From the NCBI RefSeq assembly GCF_901709675.1, contig NC_051089.1, positions 4,254,476-4,318,475 of the forward strand: a DNA stretch of 64,000 nucleotides, written 5' to 3'. Source of the DNA: Syngnathus acus (taxonomy: Eukaryota; Chordata; Actinopteri; Syngnathiformes; Syngnathidae). Under the pieces are notes generated by a model. That model did no database searches, was not told the DNA's origin, and saw only the letters and a program-made list of their open reading frames with translations. Position numbers and translations under genes: made by a program. This document shows, in pieces, positions 46,401 through 58,785 of this stretch; positions within the stretch are counted from its first letter, which is position 1, and each line of letters starts with the position of its first letter.

Positions 46401-48497
46401 TAAAAGATGGATATTCAAATGTACCCAAAAAATTGTAAAAACGTTCAAGCGTCAAATAAGTGTTTTTGATGCGGGCAGCCTATCAGACGAGTCGATGGTG
46501 AGGCTGGTGGGCCTGGTGAAGCACCCCCAGGTGATGAGCTGCATCTACATCACCTTGTTCCTGGTCACCATGCTCATCATCTCTCAGCAGGTGCTCACCT
46601 AGTCTTCAACATCATCAGCGTTATCATGTATCCAAATCAACGTGTGGATTTGCGTGCGTGCGTGTGTGTGTCAGAACGAGTCGTGCTTCCGCCAGGACTT
46701 CCTGCTCAAGTACAAGAACCACACGGAGCAGGATGAGATCGAGACCCGGGAGAACTTGAATCGCCTACTGCTTGAGAATGTGCTGCCCGCTCACGTGGCC
46801 TCGCTCTTTGTCGGCGAGAACAAGAAAAATGAGGTGAGAGGCTACGGCGAGCCCATCACCTGGACAGCGGCTTTAATGATGTGAACGGCGGCCGGAATAA
46901 GGAAATCTCTCCTCTCCCCCCGCCAAACAGGATCTCTACTACAAGTCGTACGACTGCGTGTGCGTGATGTTCGCCTCGGTGCCCGACTTCAAGGAGTTCT
47001 ACACCGAGTGCGACATCAACAAGGAGGGCCTGGAGTGCCTGAGACTCCTCAACGAGATCATCGCCGACTTTGACGAGGTGCTTCCCGTCGCTCCTTCCTT
47101 CCGTGCAATTGAATCATCATCATCACCTGACGTTTCTCAACAGCTGCTCTCCAAGCCCAAGTTCAGCGGCGTGGAGAAGATCAAGACCATTGGCAGCACG
47201 TACATGGCAGCGGCGGGCCTCAGCGGGACGCTCGGTCAGGAGAACAACCAGGTGGGGTGGCCAGAGGGGGCTCGGGAGGTGTTATTCTTCTTGAAGAGTT
47301 TGGCCCCACCATTTGGTCTACATGTCCAAACATGTGAGTGTGTGTGTGTTTTCCAGGACAGGGAACGTCAGCAAGCGCAGATCGGCATCATGGTGGAATT
47401 TGCCATGGCGCTCGTCGGCAAATTGGACGGCATCAACCGACATTCCTTCAACAGCTTCAGGCTGCGCGTGGGTGAGTTTGCGCTCAAACAAACCAAAGAG
47501 AAAGTGTGTGCGTGCGTGTGTGTGAGTGAGGACGGATGGGAAAGCTTACGTCATCTTGGCAACGCTAAGCTCCCGTGACTTCCCGGCTGCCAAATTTCAT
47601 CAGCACTTTACAATTCTGCACTTGATTTATCATCATGTCTGGAACAGCCATCATTTACCTCCTTTTTTCCTGTCCTTTATGAATGGTAGCGATCCAGAAT
47701 GGAATTACTACGTCGTCACATTCTGCTTTTTTTTTTTTTTTTTTTGGAGGGAGGAAGTCTCTTGCACACTGATGCTAGTTTTCCAAAAGTTAATTCTGTT
47801 TCTGTTCTGTTTAAACAGCTTCTTTTGATTTGATCTCGTCCTTTTTCATCAATTCAAATAACCTTGAACACCTCTTATCTGTTCATTACCATCACAAAAG
47901 TAGGGAATTAATAAGCAGGACTGACAGAGGAAGTCTGCCATTTTAGAAAGTTTATCTTAGACATTTTGCTTGATTCCTACCAAATGTCTGTCTCTGCAAA
48001 CTCTAAATTACAAAACATGATTTTTGATCATTGCGTGTGGTGTGTTCGGCATGTTTGAGCAAAAAATTGTCTCGGTTGATCATTTTTTTTTCTGCAGGTA
48101 TTAACCACGGTCCCGTGATCGCCGGCGTGATCGGCGCCAGGAAGCCTCAGTACGACATCTGGGGCAACACCGTCAACGTGGCCAGCAGGATGGAAAGCAC
48201 CGGCGAGCTAGGAAAGATACAAGTACGTTCGAGCTCCCGACTGTTCGTTTCTAGCTTGATCAGAATTTTGTGAGGCAACTCAAAGAAAATTGTAGCTCAG
48301 GCGTCAAGCCAGAGAAAAAGTGATCAAATTGTGCACGTGTTGACCGGCAGGTGACAGAGGAGACATCGGACGTTCTTCACAGGCTGGGCTACTCGTGCGA
48401 GTGCCGGGGCTTCATCAGCGTGAAAGGCAAAGGAGAGCTCAAGACCTTCTTTGTATGCACGGACACCAGCAAGCAGCAAGGCATGGGCCTCAGCTGA
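37485..48497 (+). CDS. adcy7: Adenylate cyclase type 7
   Basis: Twenty-six coding exons, all in phase, 1117 residues (human 1080): 37485-37649, 38803-39000, 39085-39249, 39336-39485, 40260-40420, 41451-41562, 41727-41854, 42159-42317, 42451-42583, 42768-42956, 43028-43071, 43257-43316, 44170-44247, 44419-44488, 44576-44673, 44755-44839, 45238-45375, 45476-45586, 45744-45940, 46479-46590, 46675-46833, 46931-47077, 47144-47251, 47357-47471, 48098-48222 and 48351-48497. The start [11 protein letters not shown] matches ADCY7 (MPAKGRYFLNE). Two six-span membrane cassettes alternate with C1 and C2 domains. Metal-binding Asps are D285 (ILYADIVGF) and D329 (ILGDCYYC). In C2, K967 and D1047 should read adenine, and N1054/R1058 are the catalytic pair. 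Exon 18 encodes a glycosylatable loop (NAS at 733). It makes cAMP from ATP downstream of Gs and G-beta-gamma. Confidence 0.97.
38430..38493 (-). repeat. hAT terminal fragment in ADCY7 intron 1
   Basis: The minus strand reads CAGGGGTTGTCAACCTGTGG then TCCGCGGCCCTC, a typical hAT-family end. The rest of the element is not evident beyond AT-rich sequence to the left. Confidence 0.5.
41329..41398 (+). repeat. Teleost repeat fragment in ADCY7 intron 5
   Basis: GAAAGTATTCACAGTGCTTC then CTGTCTACATTTTATGTTAC and TGCCTCATCCCAAA follow the pattern of a common teleost repeat (GAAAAGTATTCACAGCGCTTCACTTTTTCC...). It sits about 50 bases before exon 6. Confidence 0.6.
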
Positions 48498-49304
48498 GGT
48501 CAGGAGGGTCACGCTTGAAAAACTTGACGCTCGCTTATCCACACCAGGCAAGTGTTTTCGCCCCCCCCCGCCCCACAGGACAAAAAGTGACTGTAATGCA
48601 GCTGTGCTCCTGCGGTGGTGCCACAACTACAGGAACTGAGCTGGATTTTAGCTCAAGGCGGATTTTGTTCCATACAAACTGGAAACGGACAAAACATCTG
48701 AAAAACATTACCTTCATACAAAAACATTTGACAACGTGTGTGATTCACAGAATAGATTCTTCATTGGTTTTGGGGCATGTCCACCCAAACGTCGTGTCGA
48801 TCGGTAGAACTGATTTTGGGGCGTCATGTCACGCACCCCTGAAACATCAGCATACGTGCACTTGTTTAACTGATTACGATAGGGAAGAACACCTGTAACT
48901 TTTGTTCTTCAATGACCATTAAAAAAACAATTAATTGTACTAAAACATTTTTTTTTGGTAGGCATTTTGTGTCCGATAAAACAACAGATTCTGTTTGTGG
49001 ATCATTTTGTCGGCTTTGTTACTGTGTAATGAGAGACTCACACGTGTTGTGGTTAGGCGGGTCATATTTTGCATATTTTTAATAGGACGATGTGAATAGC
49101 TGTGTCATTGACAAGCATGTCATCATGTCGGAGTGACGTCATCATGCCTGCTACTTGCTTACTTGTGAGGCATGTTGCTTCTCGAGAAGGACTGATCGGA
49201 GCATTCATCTCGTGGCCTTACTACACCACCATTTTTGTTTGAATATGATTAACACTGTCGTAGAATTGGCCTTTTCTGCGTGTGAACAAAATGTTCTAAA
49301 TAAA
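48498..49304 (+). terminator. ADCY7 3' UTR and poly(A) signal
   Basis: AATAAA at 49299-49304 followed by a GT-rich run (GTGGGTGTATTGTT) is the best ADCY7 poly(A) site, 807 bases after the stop. A C-run sits at 48562-48571. No other gene is seen here. Confidence 0.65.
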
Positions 49305-49339
49305 TTATTTACAGTGGGTGTATTGTTAATTAAAAACAG

Positions 49340-49345
49340 TTTATT
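49340..49345 (-). terminator. BRD7 poly(A) signal
   Basis: TTTATT on the plus strand, AATAAA on the minus strand, 57 bases beyond the BRD7 stop. Downstream on that strand is T-rich sequence. The cleavage point should fall within the same ~35 bases as that of ADCY7. Confidence 0.65.
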
Positions 49346-49401
49346 GAATGTCACACAATGAGGATTTTCTGTTTTTGTACAAAAAAACATTTTTGAAGTT
49401 A

Positions 49402-52400
49402 CTAAACAGCAGTGACTGGCAGTGCATCCTGACAACTCGGCGAGGTGTCCATGGGTTCAATCGTCTCACGCACTGAAACAAACGGGGACGTTTAGGTAAG
49501 TTTCAAACTGAATGCTGACTGCAACGGCTGTGAATGAAAAAAAAAAGAGATGGACGTATTCACCTGTGGTGAGGTCAATAAGGTTCTCTGGAGGAAGCGC
49601 AATGCCCATGGCCTTCCTAATGGCCCAAACGCTGCTGATGTCGCGTGGTGCCACTTGGCCCGCCAACTCGGCCAGATTGCCCGTCACCTTCTCGGCTGCG
49701 GACAAATATACAAAGACGTGATTTTATTTTTGAAAAAGTAATTGTACAGTAAGACTTGTCTGTTAAATGTTGTTTAAACTGTGGGGACTCAACACGTGTG
49801 ATAAAAGCAGCAACTTTGAGTGTGGAAATTACAGTGGTAGCAAATTGATAATACAGCTATTTTTTTTTTTTTTTTTACCCAGATCCAGCTCCTTGGTGCT
49901 GGGCGCCAGCAGGCAAATCATGTTGGGCGGTTGTTTGGCACTCAGACGTTCCCTCTGTGCTTCATGCAGCTCTCGGAGTAGCCGCGTGGTCTCGTCCAAT
50001 TTCTGCTGCACGTCTGCTGCCACGACAACACAATGTTATTGATCCTCAATGAGGCGGCACATCATGTCTCTTTGCCATTCGTGTTGACGCTTTTTTTTTT
50101 TTCTTATACCTCCAGGGAGCTCGTCTGCAGCGAGAGGCTCCGTTTTACTGCAGCCCGTGTCCGGTTGGAATGCCTGAAGGGGAGAGCGAGAGAGACGGGT
50201 CGGAAAAAAAAATCAGTCTCTGAAGATTATTTGGAGATGACCAAAATCACACCAAGAAAGCATATCCAAATTAAAACGTGTCTTTTCATGCCAATATGGC
50301 CATTTGTAGGTGCCCCCGTGAACAGATTTTGTCCAATTGTAATCAAATTGAAGATGCCCCGCCCCGTTTCTTTGTAGGCAACGCTGCTGGCAGAAATGTA
50401 TACACGTGGCAAGCTGAGCTAACTGGAGGGATGCCAAGAATGGCAAACAAGACAGACTTAAGTGTGTAAGGGGCCATTCAGCAGGCGGCCAACGAAAACA
50501 CAAAACTCCCCTCCGAGGTCTCGGCCGGCTGTGTTTTGAAGATGTTTCCATTCGGATCACAGTGAGCAAGCCACCATTGTTGACACAGCTGCTCAGAAGA
50601 ACATGCGCTTTGACTTACAAACAAGCTGGTGAGGCTCGCCCCCCCCCCCCCAAACTTTCACTGCACTGGAATGTGAGAGGCGGAAAACAGGTGCGTGGAC
50701 CCTCCAAATGCTCCCCCCCCCCCACCCACATGCACTTGACTCACTTCTGTGTCAGCTTTGTCCTCTTGTGACAGCTCCTCCACCTGCTGAGTGCACACAA
50801 ACAAAATTAAGTTCCTGTTGTGTTCGTCGTCTCATTAGAACACTATACAATTTATTTGGAAAAAAAACATAACTTACTGATTCCGTCTCCTTCAGCGTTT
50901 TTGAATGCTCGCCGTTGGTCAGGGCATCCAGAAGGTTATCGGCCATTTTGTAGACGTACTCATCCGACTTGGACAGAAACTCTGACAAGCTGCCGACAAC
51001 ACGTATTGATCTCATGAACGGGGGACAAGAACAGCTATGGAATAGAGGTGGGTGTTTTAAGAAAGTCCCAAGTTGGTGCGGTCTAAATCAACCACGTCGG
51101 GTCATTGCTTGTATTAAACAAGTGACAGTTAAGTCAGAATTTTTGCTCGGTAACAGAAACATTTTGCTCTCATTAATAGCAGGAAGCGTGAACTTGTGTT
51201 AAACTTTACAAGTTGGACTTTAGTGTCATAACTGACCTGTCCGAGCCCTGGAGGCTGGACTCGTCCCCGTAGAGGCTGTAGATGAGGTCTGAGTCGTCCT
51301 TACTAACATTGGAGAAGCTGGAGTCGTAGGCGGGCGCGTAAGACGTGAATGGCCCGTAGTTCATGTAGCACACTGCGAAGCGGACGTCGTGTGTCAGCGT
51401 CAGTAGAGAACTTGACTTTTTATTTTTAATAACCTGGTGTGATGCGGTTTCTCTTGTCCTCCCGGAAGCCCTGGAGGCAGTTAACGCCGCTTTGCAGACG
51501 GGTGGACATCATGCCCAGTTTGACGGGGCAATATCCCGCCTCTGTGGAAGCAATCGTGAGGCAAAGACAAAAGTTTTGTAACGATCTGCTTCAACGTGTT
51601 TTTCCATCTCTCAATGCTGTAGCACCACCGCTGTTGTTTTTGTTGCCTTTACCTCCAGCAGAAGGATCGGCTGGGTTGACAAAAGCCAGAGTGGTGGAGC
51701 CATCACACTGCCTCTGCCTGCTTAATTCCAACTGAGAAAGAGGGGGGGAAAAAAATGAAGCAATTGAGACAGACCTCCACCAAGGCAGTTGGTGTGTTAT
51801 GTTTGCTCACGTCGCACTGAAGCACTCGGTTGGACAGTTTCCCGCCAGACTCTTCGATGACCTTGCGGATTTCCGCCAGCTCTTTTTCAGCTTCTTCTTC
51901 TTTGGCGTCCTTGTCTGGTCTGCCGGCAATTGAAAGGCGACAAAAGGGCCTTTGGTTTGCTGTGCTATATTTCAGTCTGCTCGGAATTCAGCGTGCATCA
52001 TCTTTTGTGGTTGCAAAACGCTCAAAGAATGTGAACATTTACATCAGACATTTAGCATGCTCGCCGCAACCTGTACTGTAATTAGTGAGAGCGTATCGCG
52101 GTGAGTCAGACTTAAACAAGAGCTATGTGTACAGTTGAGTGCCAACTATTTGTATGCTAACACGTAGCATGCTAGCAGCCTGAATTTGCAAGTCAATGAC
52201 TAATGATTAAATAGGTGTCGGCCAGTCGCTCACGTGTAAGCTGTTAACAAACCAACAATTAGTATGTCGGCATTTGGCTGTAAACGAATTCCAATTCCAA
52301 AGTCATGCCTTCAATTTCTATTTCTCCAGCGGCGGTAAATAACTTTGGAATCTTGTGTATCTCTGCCACGTACATGCACATCTGCCGTTTTGATAGCCAG

Positions 52401-54425
52401 TTGAGGTCACATGTGTTTTAAGGAGTAGGTAGAACGCCAAAGACGTCACAGAACGAGACTGGACACGCTCAAAGACATTCCTGGCGTTCTCGGCCTGCGG
52501 CTCCATGAAGCAGCGTTGAAAGGGGTCATCAGGAAAAAAAGAAAGAAAGAACAGAAGGAGACACATGGTAGTGAAAGAGAACCTGGGTGTGCCTGGTGTC
52601 TGCGAGCGCTCGCTGCTCTCTGTGCTGGCTTCTCTTTTGGTCACCAAGCAGGGCAGCCCTTGACCCTGACACTTCCCGGTGGCCTTGTCAGACGGACTCA
52701 GACCGGACATGAACTCAATGCTCTGCTTTAGGCTCTCCAGACGCTCCTGTAAGGTAGGTGGAGGAATGTTACAAAGCGTTGTGCTGCCCCAGTGTGGTGG
52801 ATCTCTTTAAGTGTACCTTGCTGAGGATCTTCATGCCCGAGTGCAACAGCTTGCGAGCGGCTTTGTGGTAGATGGTTTCGGGCTTGTTGTAGGCCATGGC
52901 GTTCTCGCACATTGTCCTGAAGTCCATCTGCAACGACGACAAAAATGAGCTGTAAAACCTTCTGATGCAATGTTGAGTATATCTGACAAAAACCTTGAGC
53001 TCGTCCAAAGAAGTGTAGCATTGTTTCTTGACTTTGTCTTTCATGGTGCTGAAGTCCATTGGCTGCCTGATGATGGCCGAGTAGCCCGGAGCAATCAGAT
53101 CCGTCACGGGGAAGGTAAAAAACGCGCTGGGATCTTTCCTGCCCACAAGAAGCACATATTATATATTGATATATTATAATACTTTATTTAGGTCAAGGTA
53201 TTGCTGTAGTAGTGATCAATAACTCCAAGTGTGTGTCAGCAAAATGATGAAATACCTTTGGAGCTGTCTGATCAGCTGGTTCAACGCTTCCTGTAGGGGA
53301 GTTTGTTCTTTTTCTGCTGAAGATGTCATAAAAAAAAAAAACACACACAATATAGTAAACTGAGAAGAAGACTTGTGTTTCTTTTAAGATACCTTCCAGT
53401 TTATCCAGCTCCGATCGGATGGGAGTCCTGCAGTTTTCCCGTTCATCTTCTCCATCCCCATCTTGGCCCTTCTTCTTTTTGATCACCTACAGTAACGGCA
53501 CCAAATAATCAATCAACTAAACACACCAAGACAACAGAAGCTTCATTACCTTCTTCTTTCCTTTGTCGCTGTCAGGTGTTCCACAGTTCCTCTCTTTGTC
53601 CTTCTTTTTCTTCTTCTTCTTGTCTTTGGTCTTATCGCAGTCCGGCGACTGGTCATCATAAAAAGTGTCCCGACTGGAGCTCCCAGTGGTCACCTCATTG
53701 CCGGAGACCTTTAGGACCAGCTTGAGTGGTCTCTCTGCATATTCTGCAAAAACAACAGTTAAGAGACGTGCAAATAAGTGCTGGACAATACGACCTCAAA
53801 ATAAAATATAAAAACTTTATTCACTTACAAATTAACTGGCAAATCAATTTACAAACAAAGCCTGACTATCTTAAGTTAAATATAATTGTGACTTATGCAG
53901 GTGAGGCAATAAATTTGGCTTGGAAACCTGCTCACGATACACTTTGCGCTATTGGGCAGGCCTAACATAAGCAACATAAAATTTGTGATAGTATAAGAGT
54001 AACACGATTATTATGATTTGCAAACCCTAGACAGAAAACAGCAAAAGCCCGTAGAGACATAAGAACTGGCTAGCTGGCAAAGTGACGTAAAAAGACCATT
54101 CAAATGCTTCCTGCTAGCAACAACAGTGGCAGCTACACATGAGTAATTACCAAGTGTATAAGATGCACACCGGGATTTTTCCATTTAAAATCGTCTTGTC
54201 CACTTTGAATTTAATATAATAACATAAACTTGATTTTAAGAAAGGTAGTCCGGCTATTATATTAGCATCGAAGCTAAGTCGTCAGGGACCGTGTCATCAA
54301 GCAGTTGAAAAAAAAAAAAAGCCTAAAAGGCCGTTGACGAGTCGTTAGATGTTCTATATAAAGATTGATTAAATACCTTCATATGCGTGTTTATCCGACT
54401 TGTGTTTCTTGTGTTTCTTTCCCAT
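49402..54425 (-). CDS. brd7: Bromodomain-containing protein 7
   Basis: Seventeen minus-strand exons, all in phase, 602 residues (human 651): 54425-54377, 53743-53550, 53486-53393, 53316-53256, 53138-52994, 52927-52817, 52746-52583, 51919-51811, 51731-51653, 51541-51434, 51372-51237, 50989-50878, 50786-50745, 50173-50110, 50016-49879, 49695-49564 and 49472-49402. The start MGKKHKKHKSDKHAYE matches human BRD7. A Lys-rich nuclear region follows, then the bromodomain (about 133-218) with IAPGYSAIIRQPMDF and the acetyl-lysine-binding Asn at N195 (AYNKPETIY). The DUF3512 region includes SGGKLSNRV, YCPVKLGMMSTRLQSGVN, SKDDSDLIYSLYG and KLDETTRLLREL. BRD7 is a PBAF (SWI/SNF) subunit that reads acetylated histones and assists p53 and Wnt-pathway regulation. 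It is convergent with ADCY7, as in human. Confidence 0.97.
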
Positions 54426-55490
54426 TGTTTGTATTTTGCTCAGGCAATTTCGTCACCACCCACCAGCAACTTTCTTCTGACGACAGCAAACAGGAAGCTC
54501 TGAGCCCTCGAGCGCCGCTTAGAGGCGAGGCGGTGGAATTGCACTCAGAAGCTTTTCTCGCCAGCAGGGGGCAGACTCACTCTAAAAATCCTTTTGTTTG
54601 CCATATGTTCAATCCGCGACGCGTGCTACTTGGGTCTTCAAATCATGAGGTAGGCTCTTGATGTGTAGACGTAGATTTGTGGCGCAGACGTCTGCCTCAC
54701 ACCGTTCTCCTGCATGCCAGATGTTAGCAACTATGCGCATTTTTAAATTCCTTTAAGCTCAAGCATGCATTTGTTTGTTTGTCTTAACCACTAACTCAAA
54801 CCCTAAAATATAGTCCCGAAATCATAACCCTATCTCAACCCTTAACACAGTTTCAGGACTAAAGTTTCTTCCTGTCAGAAAGAAAGCATGCAGCATCAAT
54901 CAATTCTTTAACGCACACTCTTTTCATTATTGTCAGCTCTCCACATTTTGAACAGGAATGAGGGATTCCTGGGAGGCGAGGAGAACCCCTACCTAGCCAC
55001 CTCTCAGTGGACTCACGTGAGGTGTAATCAAAGCTTTCCGGCTCCGCCAAACTCAATCGTAAGCACCAAAAAAACAACAGCGCATGCAATTATTCATTCC
55101 TTTTCAAGTGAGGGTTTGAAGTCACCCCTCCCCTCTTATTCCTCCTCCTATCTTCTTTCTGAAAAAGTATCTTTGATGCCACACGATTCCCACAACCTTT
55201 GATTCAGATTCCGCACAGGACGTGGCATATCTGCGGCTGTTGGCACGTGAGTCGACCACCACTCGTTTTGGGGAGATAGGGACCCGAAAACTTTGGCACC
55301 AAGACTCATGCATAGAGACTAACAGGAAGTCAGTGTGGGGACAGCTTTAAACTAGGACATTCGATTTCAGCAGCGATAAAAGGAACATTTATCACAATTT
55401 CAAAGGACGAGAAGCCAAACAAGCAAGCCTACCTGATCTTTCTTTTATTATTTGCTTTTGCATGCGTGTGTTTTTGCCGCATCACATTAC
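54426..55490. other. BRD7 5' flank and left part of the intergenic desert
   Basis: GC-richer sequence with CTCGAGCGCCG and GGCGAGGCGG words lies at 54500-54535, about 100 bases upstream of the BRD7 start, and is a probable promoter. GCGCAGACGTCTGCCTCACA at about 54690-54710 resembles the A-box part of a fish SINE. Two TCF/LEF-type words occur at 55171-55178 and 55197-55204. No coding exon is seen. Confidence 0.45.
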
Positions 55491-55780
55491 GCCAACACTT
55501 TGAAGACACTCTTAGCTGCAGGCCGGCCTCACACGGGGCCTTCGCCATCTGTCAGGGCTGATGGCAAAAAGCAGCGTGACGGGGGCTCCGACCTCCGCTC
55601 CTTGCTTTTTGTCCAGTCGCACCTTTTGTGATGCCATTCCCGCACGCCGCAGGCACAGTACAATAATGGTCGATGGTAATTGAGCTTTAGCCGCCGGGCG
55701 GGCCTCGCTCGGCCCAAAGCGGACAATTATTGTCATCCCGTGGCGTTGATGTACCATTTCCTCCCGTAATGGAATTTCAG
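55490..55780. promoter_or_regulatory. Candidate conserved non-coding element with paired Sox-type sites
   Basis: A 290-base block of balanced composition, free of homopolymers, flanked by low-complexity DNA. It contains ACAATAATGG at 55660-55669 and the near-palindrome GACAATTATTGTC at 55722-55734, an ACAAT/ATTGT inverted pair. The look is that of vertebrate enhancer DNA; conservation cannot be tested here. Confidence 0.4.
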
Positions 55781-56222
55781 TTTCATGTAGCTTCTTTTAT
55801 TTTGACCGGCAGGGAGGATGTCAGTGCCTGTGGGCTCATAGCAGACAGTTTTGTATAGTTGTCAAAAGAAGTTACGAGATTTAAGACGTAACATGACAAC
55901 AAAAACATAATTACCGGGGATTTTTTTTTTTTTTTTAACATCACAAGATGTTTATTTTCCCTCAAAATTACAACTTAATTCTGTAAGACTTTGACATTCT
56001 TGTAATTCTAAGATGTAATATTTTGTATGTGGCTCCATGGAATGTTTGCAAAAGATTGAGGTCGTCTCTTTGAAGGAATGGGGGAGTGTTTTTTTTTTTT
56101 TTTAAAGGCAGCACATTTGGACTCCTCACTTTTTTCATTCAAGCTTTCTCCTGCCCTCAAATCAAAATTTCAAACGCAAAAGGATCTGATGCACCGTCGT
56201 TACCACGCTTGCGCTTTGAACG

Positions 56223-56243
56223 CACCCCCCCCCCCCCCCCCCC
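56223..56243. repeat. Poly-C tract and nearby CA repeat
   Basis: A run of C from about 56225 to 56243, followed by a CA-rich microsatellite at about 56306-56342. Slippage-prone simple sequence. Confidence 0.85.
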
Positions 56244-58489
56244 ATCTGTCTTCAGATTCTCAGGAGGAAAATCGAGGCTGTGATTGTCAAAAATCCCTGG
56301 TCTTAAACACACACACCCACACACCTTTGTCTCACACACATACGCATCTCCCTGTTGTGTGTGACATGACGCCCGCCTCCTTTCCTTTTAAGGACCCCTT
56401 CGTGATAATTGAGTCTGCAGAAACAGAATAATACATTACAAAAAGTAGAGCATGATGTCGTATATATACGACACGATAAAAGTGAAATATACATTAGTGC
56501 TTGAACAAGAAAGTACGCGCGCCCACAGACACACAAACCTCCATAAGGCTTCTAAACCATTACCATTTGTTTTCCAAGTCAAATGATAATTTCCTTAAAT
56601 CTAATGTTTTCTGGTCACATCCATATTTATCTAAAAATGATGATGTTTTCTATTTCAATCTGGCAAACTGAAATGTTTTTGTGAGTAATATTGCAAGGCA
56701 GTTCATGAAAATTTTTGAATAGGTGCACCAGCAGTGTTGACAGGCTTGCACAGGCTAGTGGCTTGTCAAGGAGGGGTGGGGGGCAAAGGTGTTGAAATGA
56801 AGAGTGCTCTGCTTATTATAGAGGGGCTAACAAATCTCTCAGCTAGGAGAGGGGGGGGGGCTCCACTCTCGCTCCACTGAACCAGTTCAACTGTATAGTA
56901 GGCCCCCCCCCCCAAACCCATGCACCACCACCACCACAGATCACCAAGCTGTCACCACCCGCTGTCATAGAGTCAGTCATCCATGTCAAACATTCACACT
57001 TTTGATAGTGCTCAATTTCTAATGCTCCATTTCTTTGTCTGATGGACACAACATTAGGTACACCTTCAAGTATGATGCCATGAAGTGTCTATTGTTAATG
57101 CATCCTGATTGAAAAATGTTCACTTCGTTGTGTATTTTGGGTAGGTCAGCACATGCGGATCAGATCGGGTCAAAGTAATTTATTGTTCATGGAAATATGT
57201 TCTTAATTCACTGTAAATGCCTAAAACATTTATTGATTCGGTCTTCATTTGTGCATTTCAGTAGTCGGATTTATGTGGTTCAAGCATCTGCGAGTGCGAC
57301 AAGGTTTGTCTGGCTGTGCCCACCAACTAAAAAGTGAGTAATCACAAATATGTAAGTTCTTAAGAGTGTTTGTTGCAATGGCCATTACCCAATGTGCTAC
57401 GAGCGTGTTTTACGTCATGAAAATTAGTACGACAATCGTCGAGTAAGCCGGAAGTGGTGCTCGTTGTCTTTCAGAATAAAAGCATAATACAGGAAATGCT
57501 AAGCTGACCAGATAAATTTACAATTTTTTTTAATGCAGTTTTTATTTCGCTTTGTTAGTTGTGTTTGTTGGTTTTAGTTTGTTAGTTTTATAAACATAAA
57601 AAGTCGATTCAGCTTGTTTTTATTTGTATTTCAGTACCACTGTGCTTGATAGCCCAATTTGAGTCCAGCATTCATATTGCATCAGTGCTGACTATTGAAC
57701 ACAGCATTCGACAGAAAAACAGTGTTTGCAAAAGTGTCATGAAAAGAAAATGGCTGAAAGGGAGCAAAAAGAGTCACTGGAGGAGCACTTTGATTGTTGA
57801 CACCCGACAATCCAAACAGCGTCCCCGCGACGGGGAGACGTCGTCGTTTTCTCGAGACCATCAGCATTTTCCAGACGACGCTCGTTATAGAGCCGACATC
57901 AAAACGAACGAGAGGAGCGCTGCTACTATGTGCTGATGTTCAAACACATGTTTTATTTAACATGCGAAACTGACAAATCTTCAGGCACTCGAAGAGACAA
58001 AGACTACCACCAGGTGTCACATGTCTACGAAGTGCATCCGACAAAATACTCTTAGGATAAAAAAAACATTTTTTCTTGTCTAGCTGAAATGAGCCTGTCT
58101 AAAGTGCATATGAGCTCCTCTTCACAAAGAAAAGAAGCAAACATGGTGACGCAGCATTTAGCTGTTACGCTGCACACAGATAGGATGGCGGTCTTCGAGT
58201 GGCCATCCACGGCAGCCGACTTTACATCATCAGCAAGTTGAGAGTTGTGAATGGAATTTGCGCGTACAGATCTTCTACATGCGATCCTTACGATTGGCCG
58301 GGAGTCGGCTGTGTTCGCTCTCACAACGGCGCAAACACCCTCTTCTATCTGCTCTTGATTCAATGACCTTCACAATCCAAAGTCTGGCTCACGCAAACAC
58401 TTGGATCAAATGAATTTTGTAATTTTGAACGCGAGCGTGCGAGCTTCAGGCCTACATCGTAGTCCGAGGCACATCCGTAAAAAAAAAGC

Positions 58490-58785
58490 TTACATTTTCT
58501 ATCAAATTAAAAGCGAAGGCAGCCTTTGATCTTTTAATCCGCCCGCTCATAAGGTTGCGAGATAAGCAGCCGTGACTAACGTCTCTCTTTCTAATAGTCT
58601 TGAAAGAGCCGAGCCCACATAATGAGCCCTTTTAGCCCCTTTTGAAGACATATTGGACTCAAAGTCCGTATTTAGCGGATCTGGCATTCAATGGACGCCT
58701 TTGGATAGTCCACCGGGAGCGTTGGTGTCGCTATAAAGCTCCAGGTGGGGGGATCCTGGAGCTCCTTTCTGTCTTTATTTATTGG
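58490..58785. promoter_or_regulatory. Candidate enhancer block with TCF/LEF site
   Basis: A perfect CCTTTGATCT at 58523-58532 lies in a block with CATAATGAGCC, ATAAGCAGCC and CTATAAAGC words and no repeats. It stands out from its A/T-run-rich flanks. Function is inferred from composition and motif only. Confidence 0.35.

Noticed and set aside
57646-57936. 96-codon plus-strand frame
   Set aside because: Possible exon considered, but no flanking splice sites fit and the sequence matches no family I know.
58052-58363. 103-codon minus-strand frame with mixed composition
   Set aside because: Protein-like at first sight, but no recognisable motif, no splice partners and no poly(A) signal that I could tie to it.
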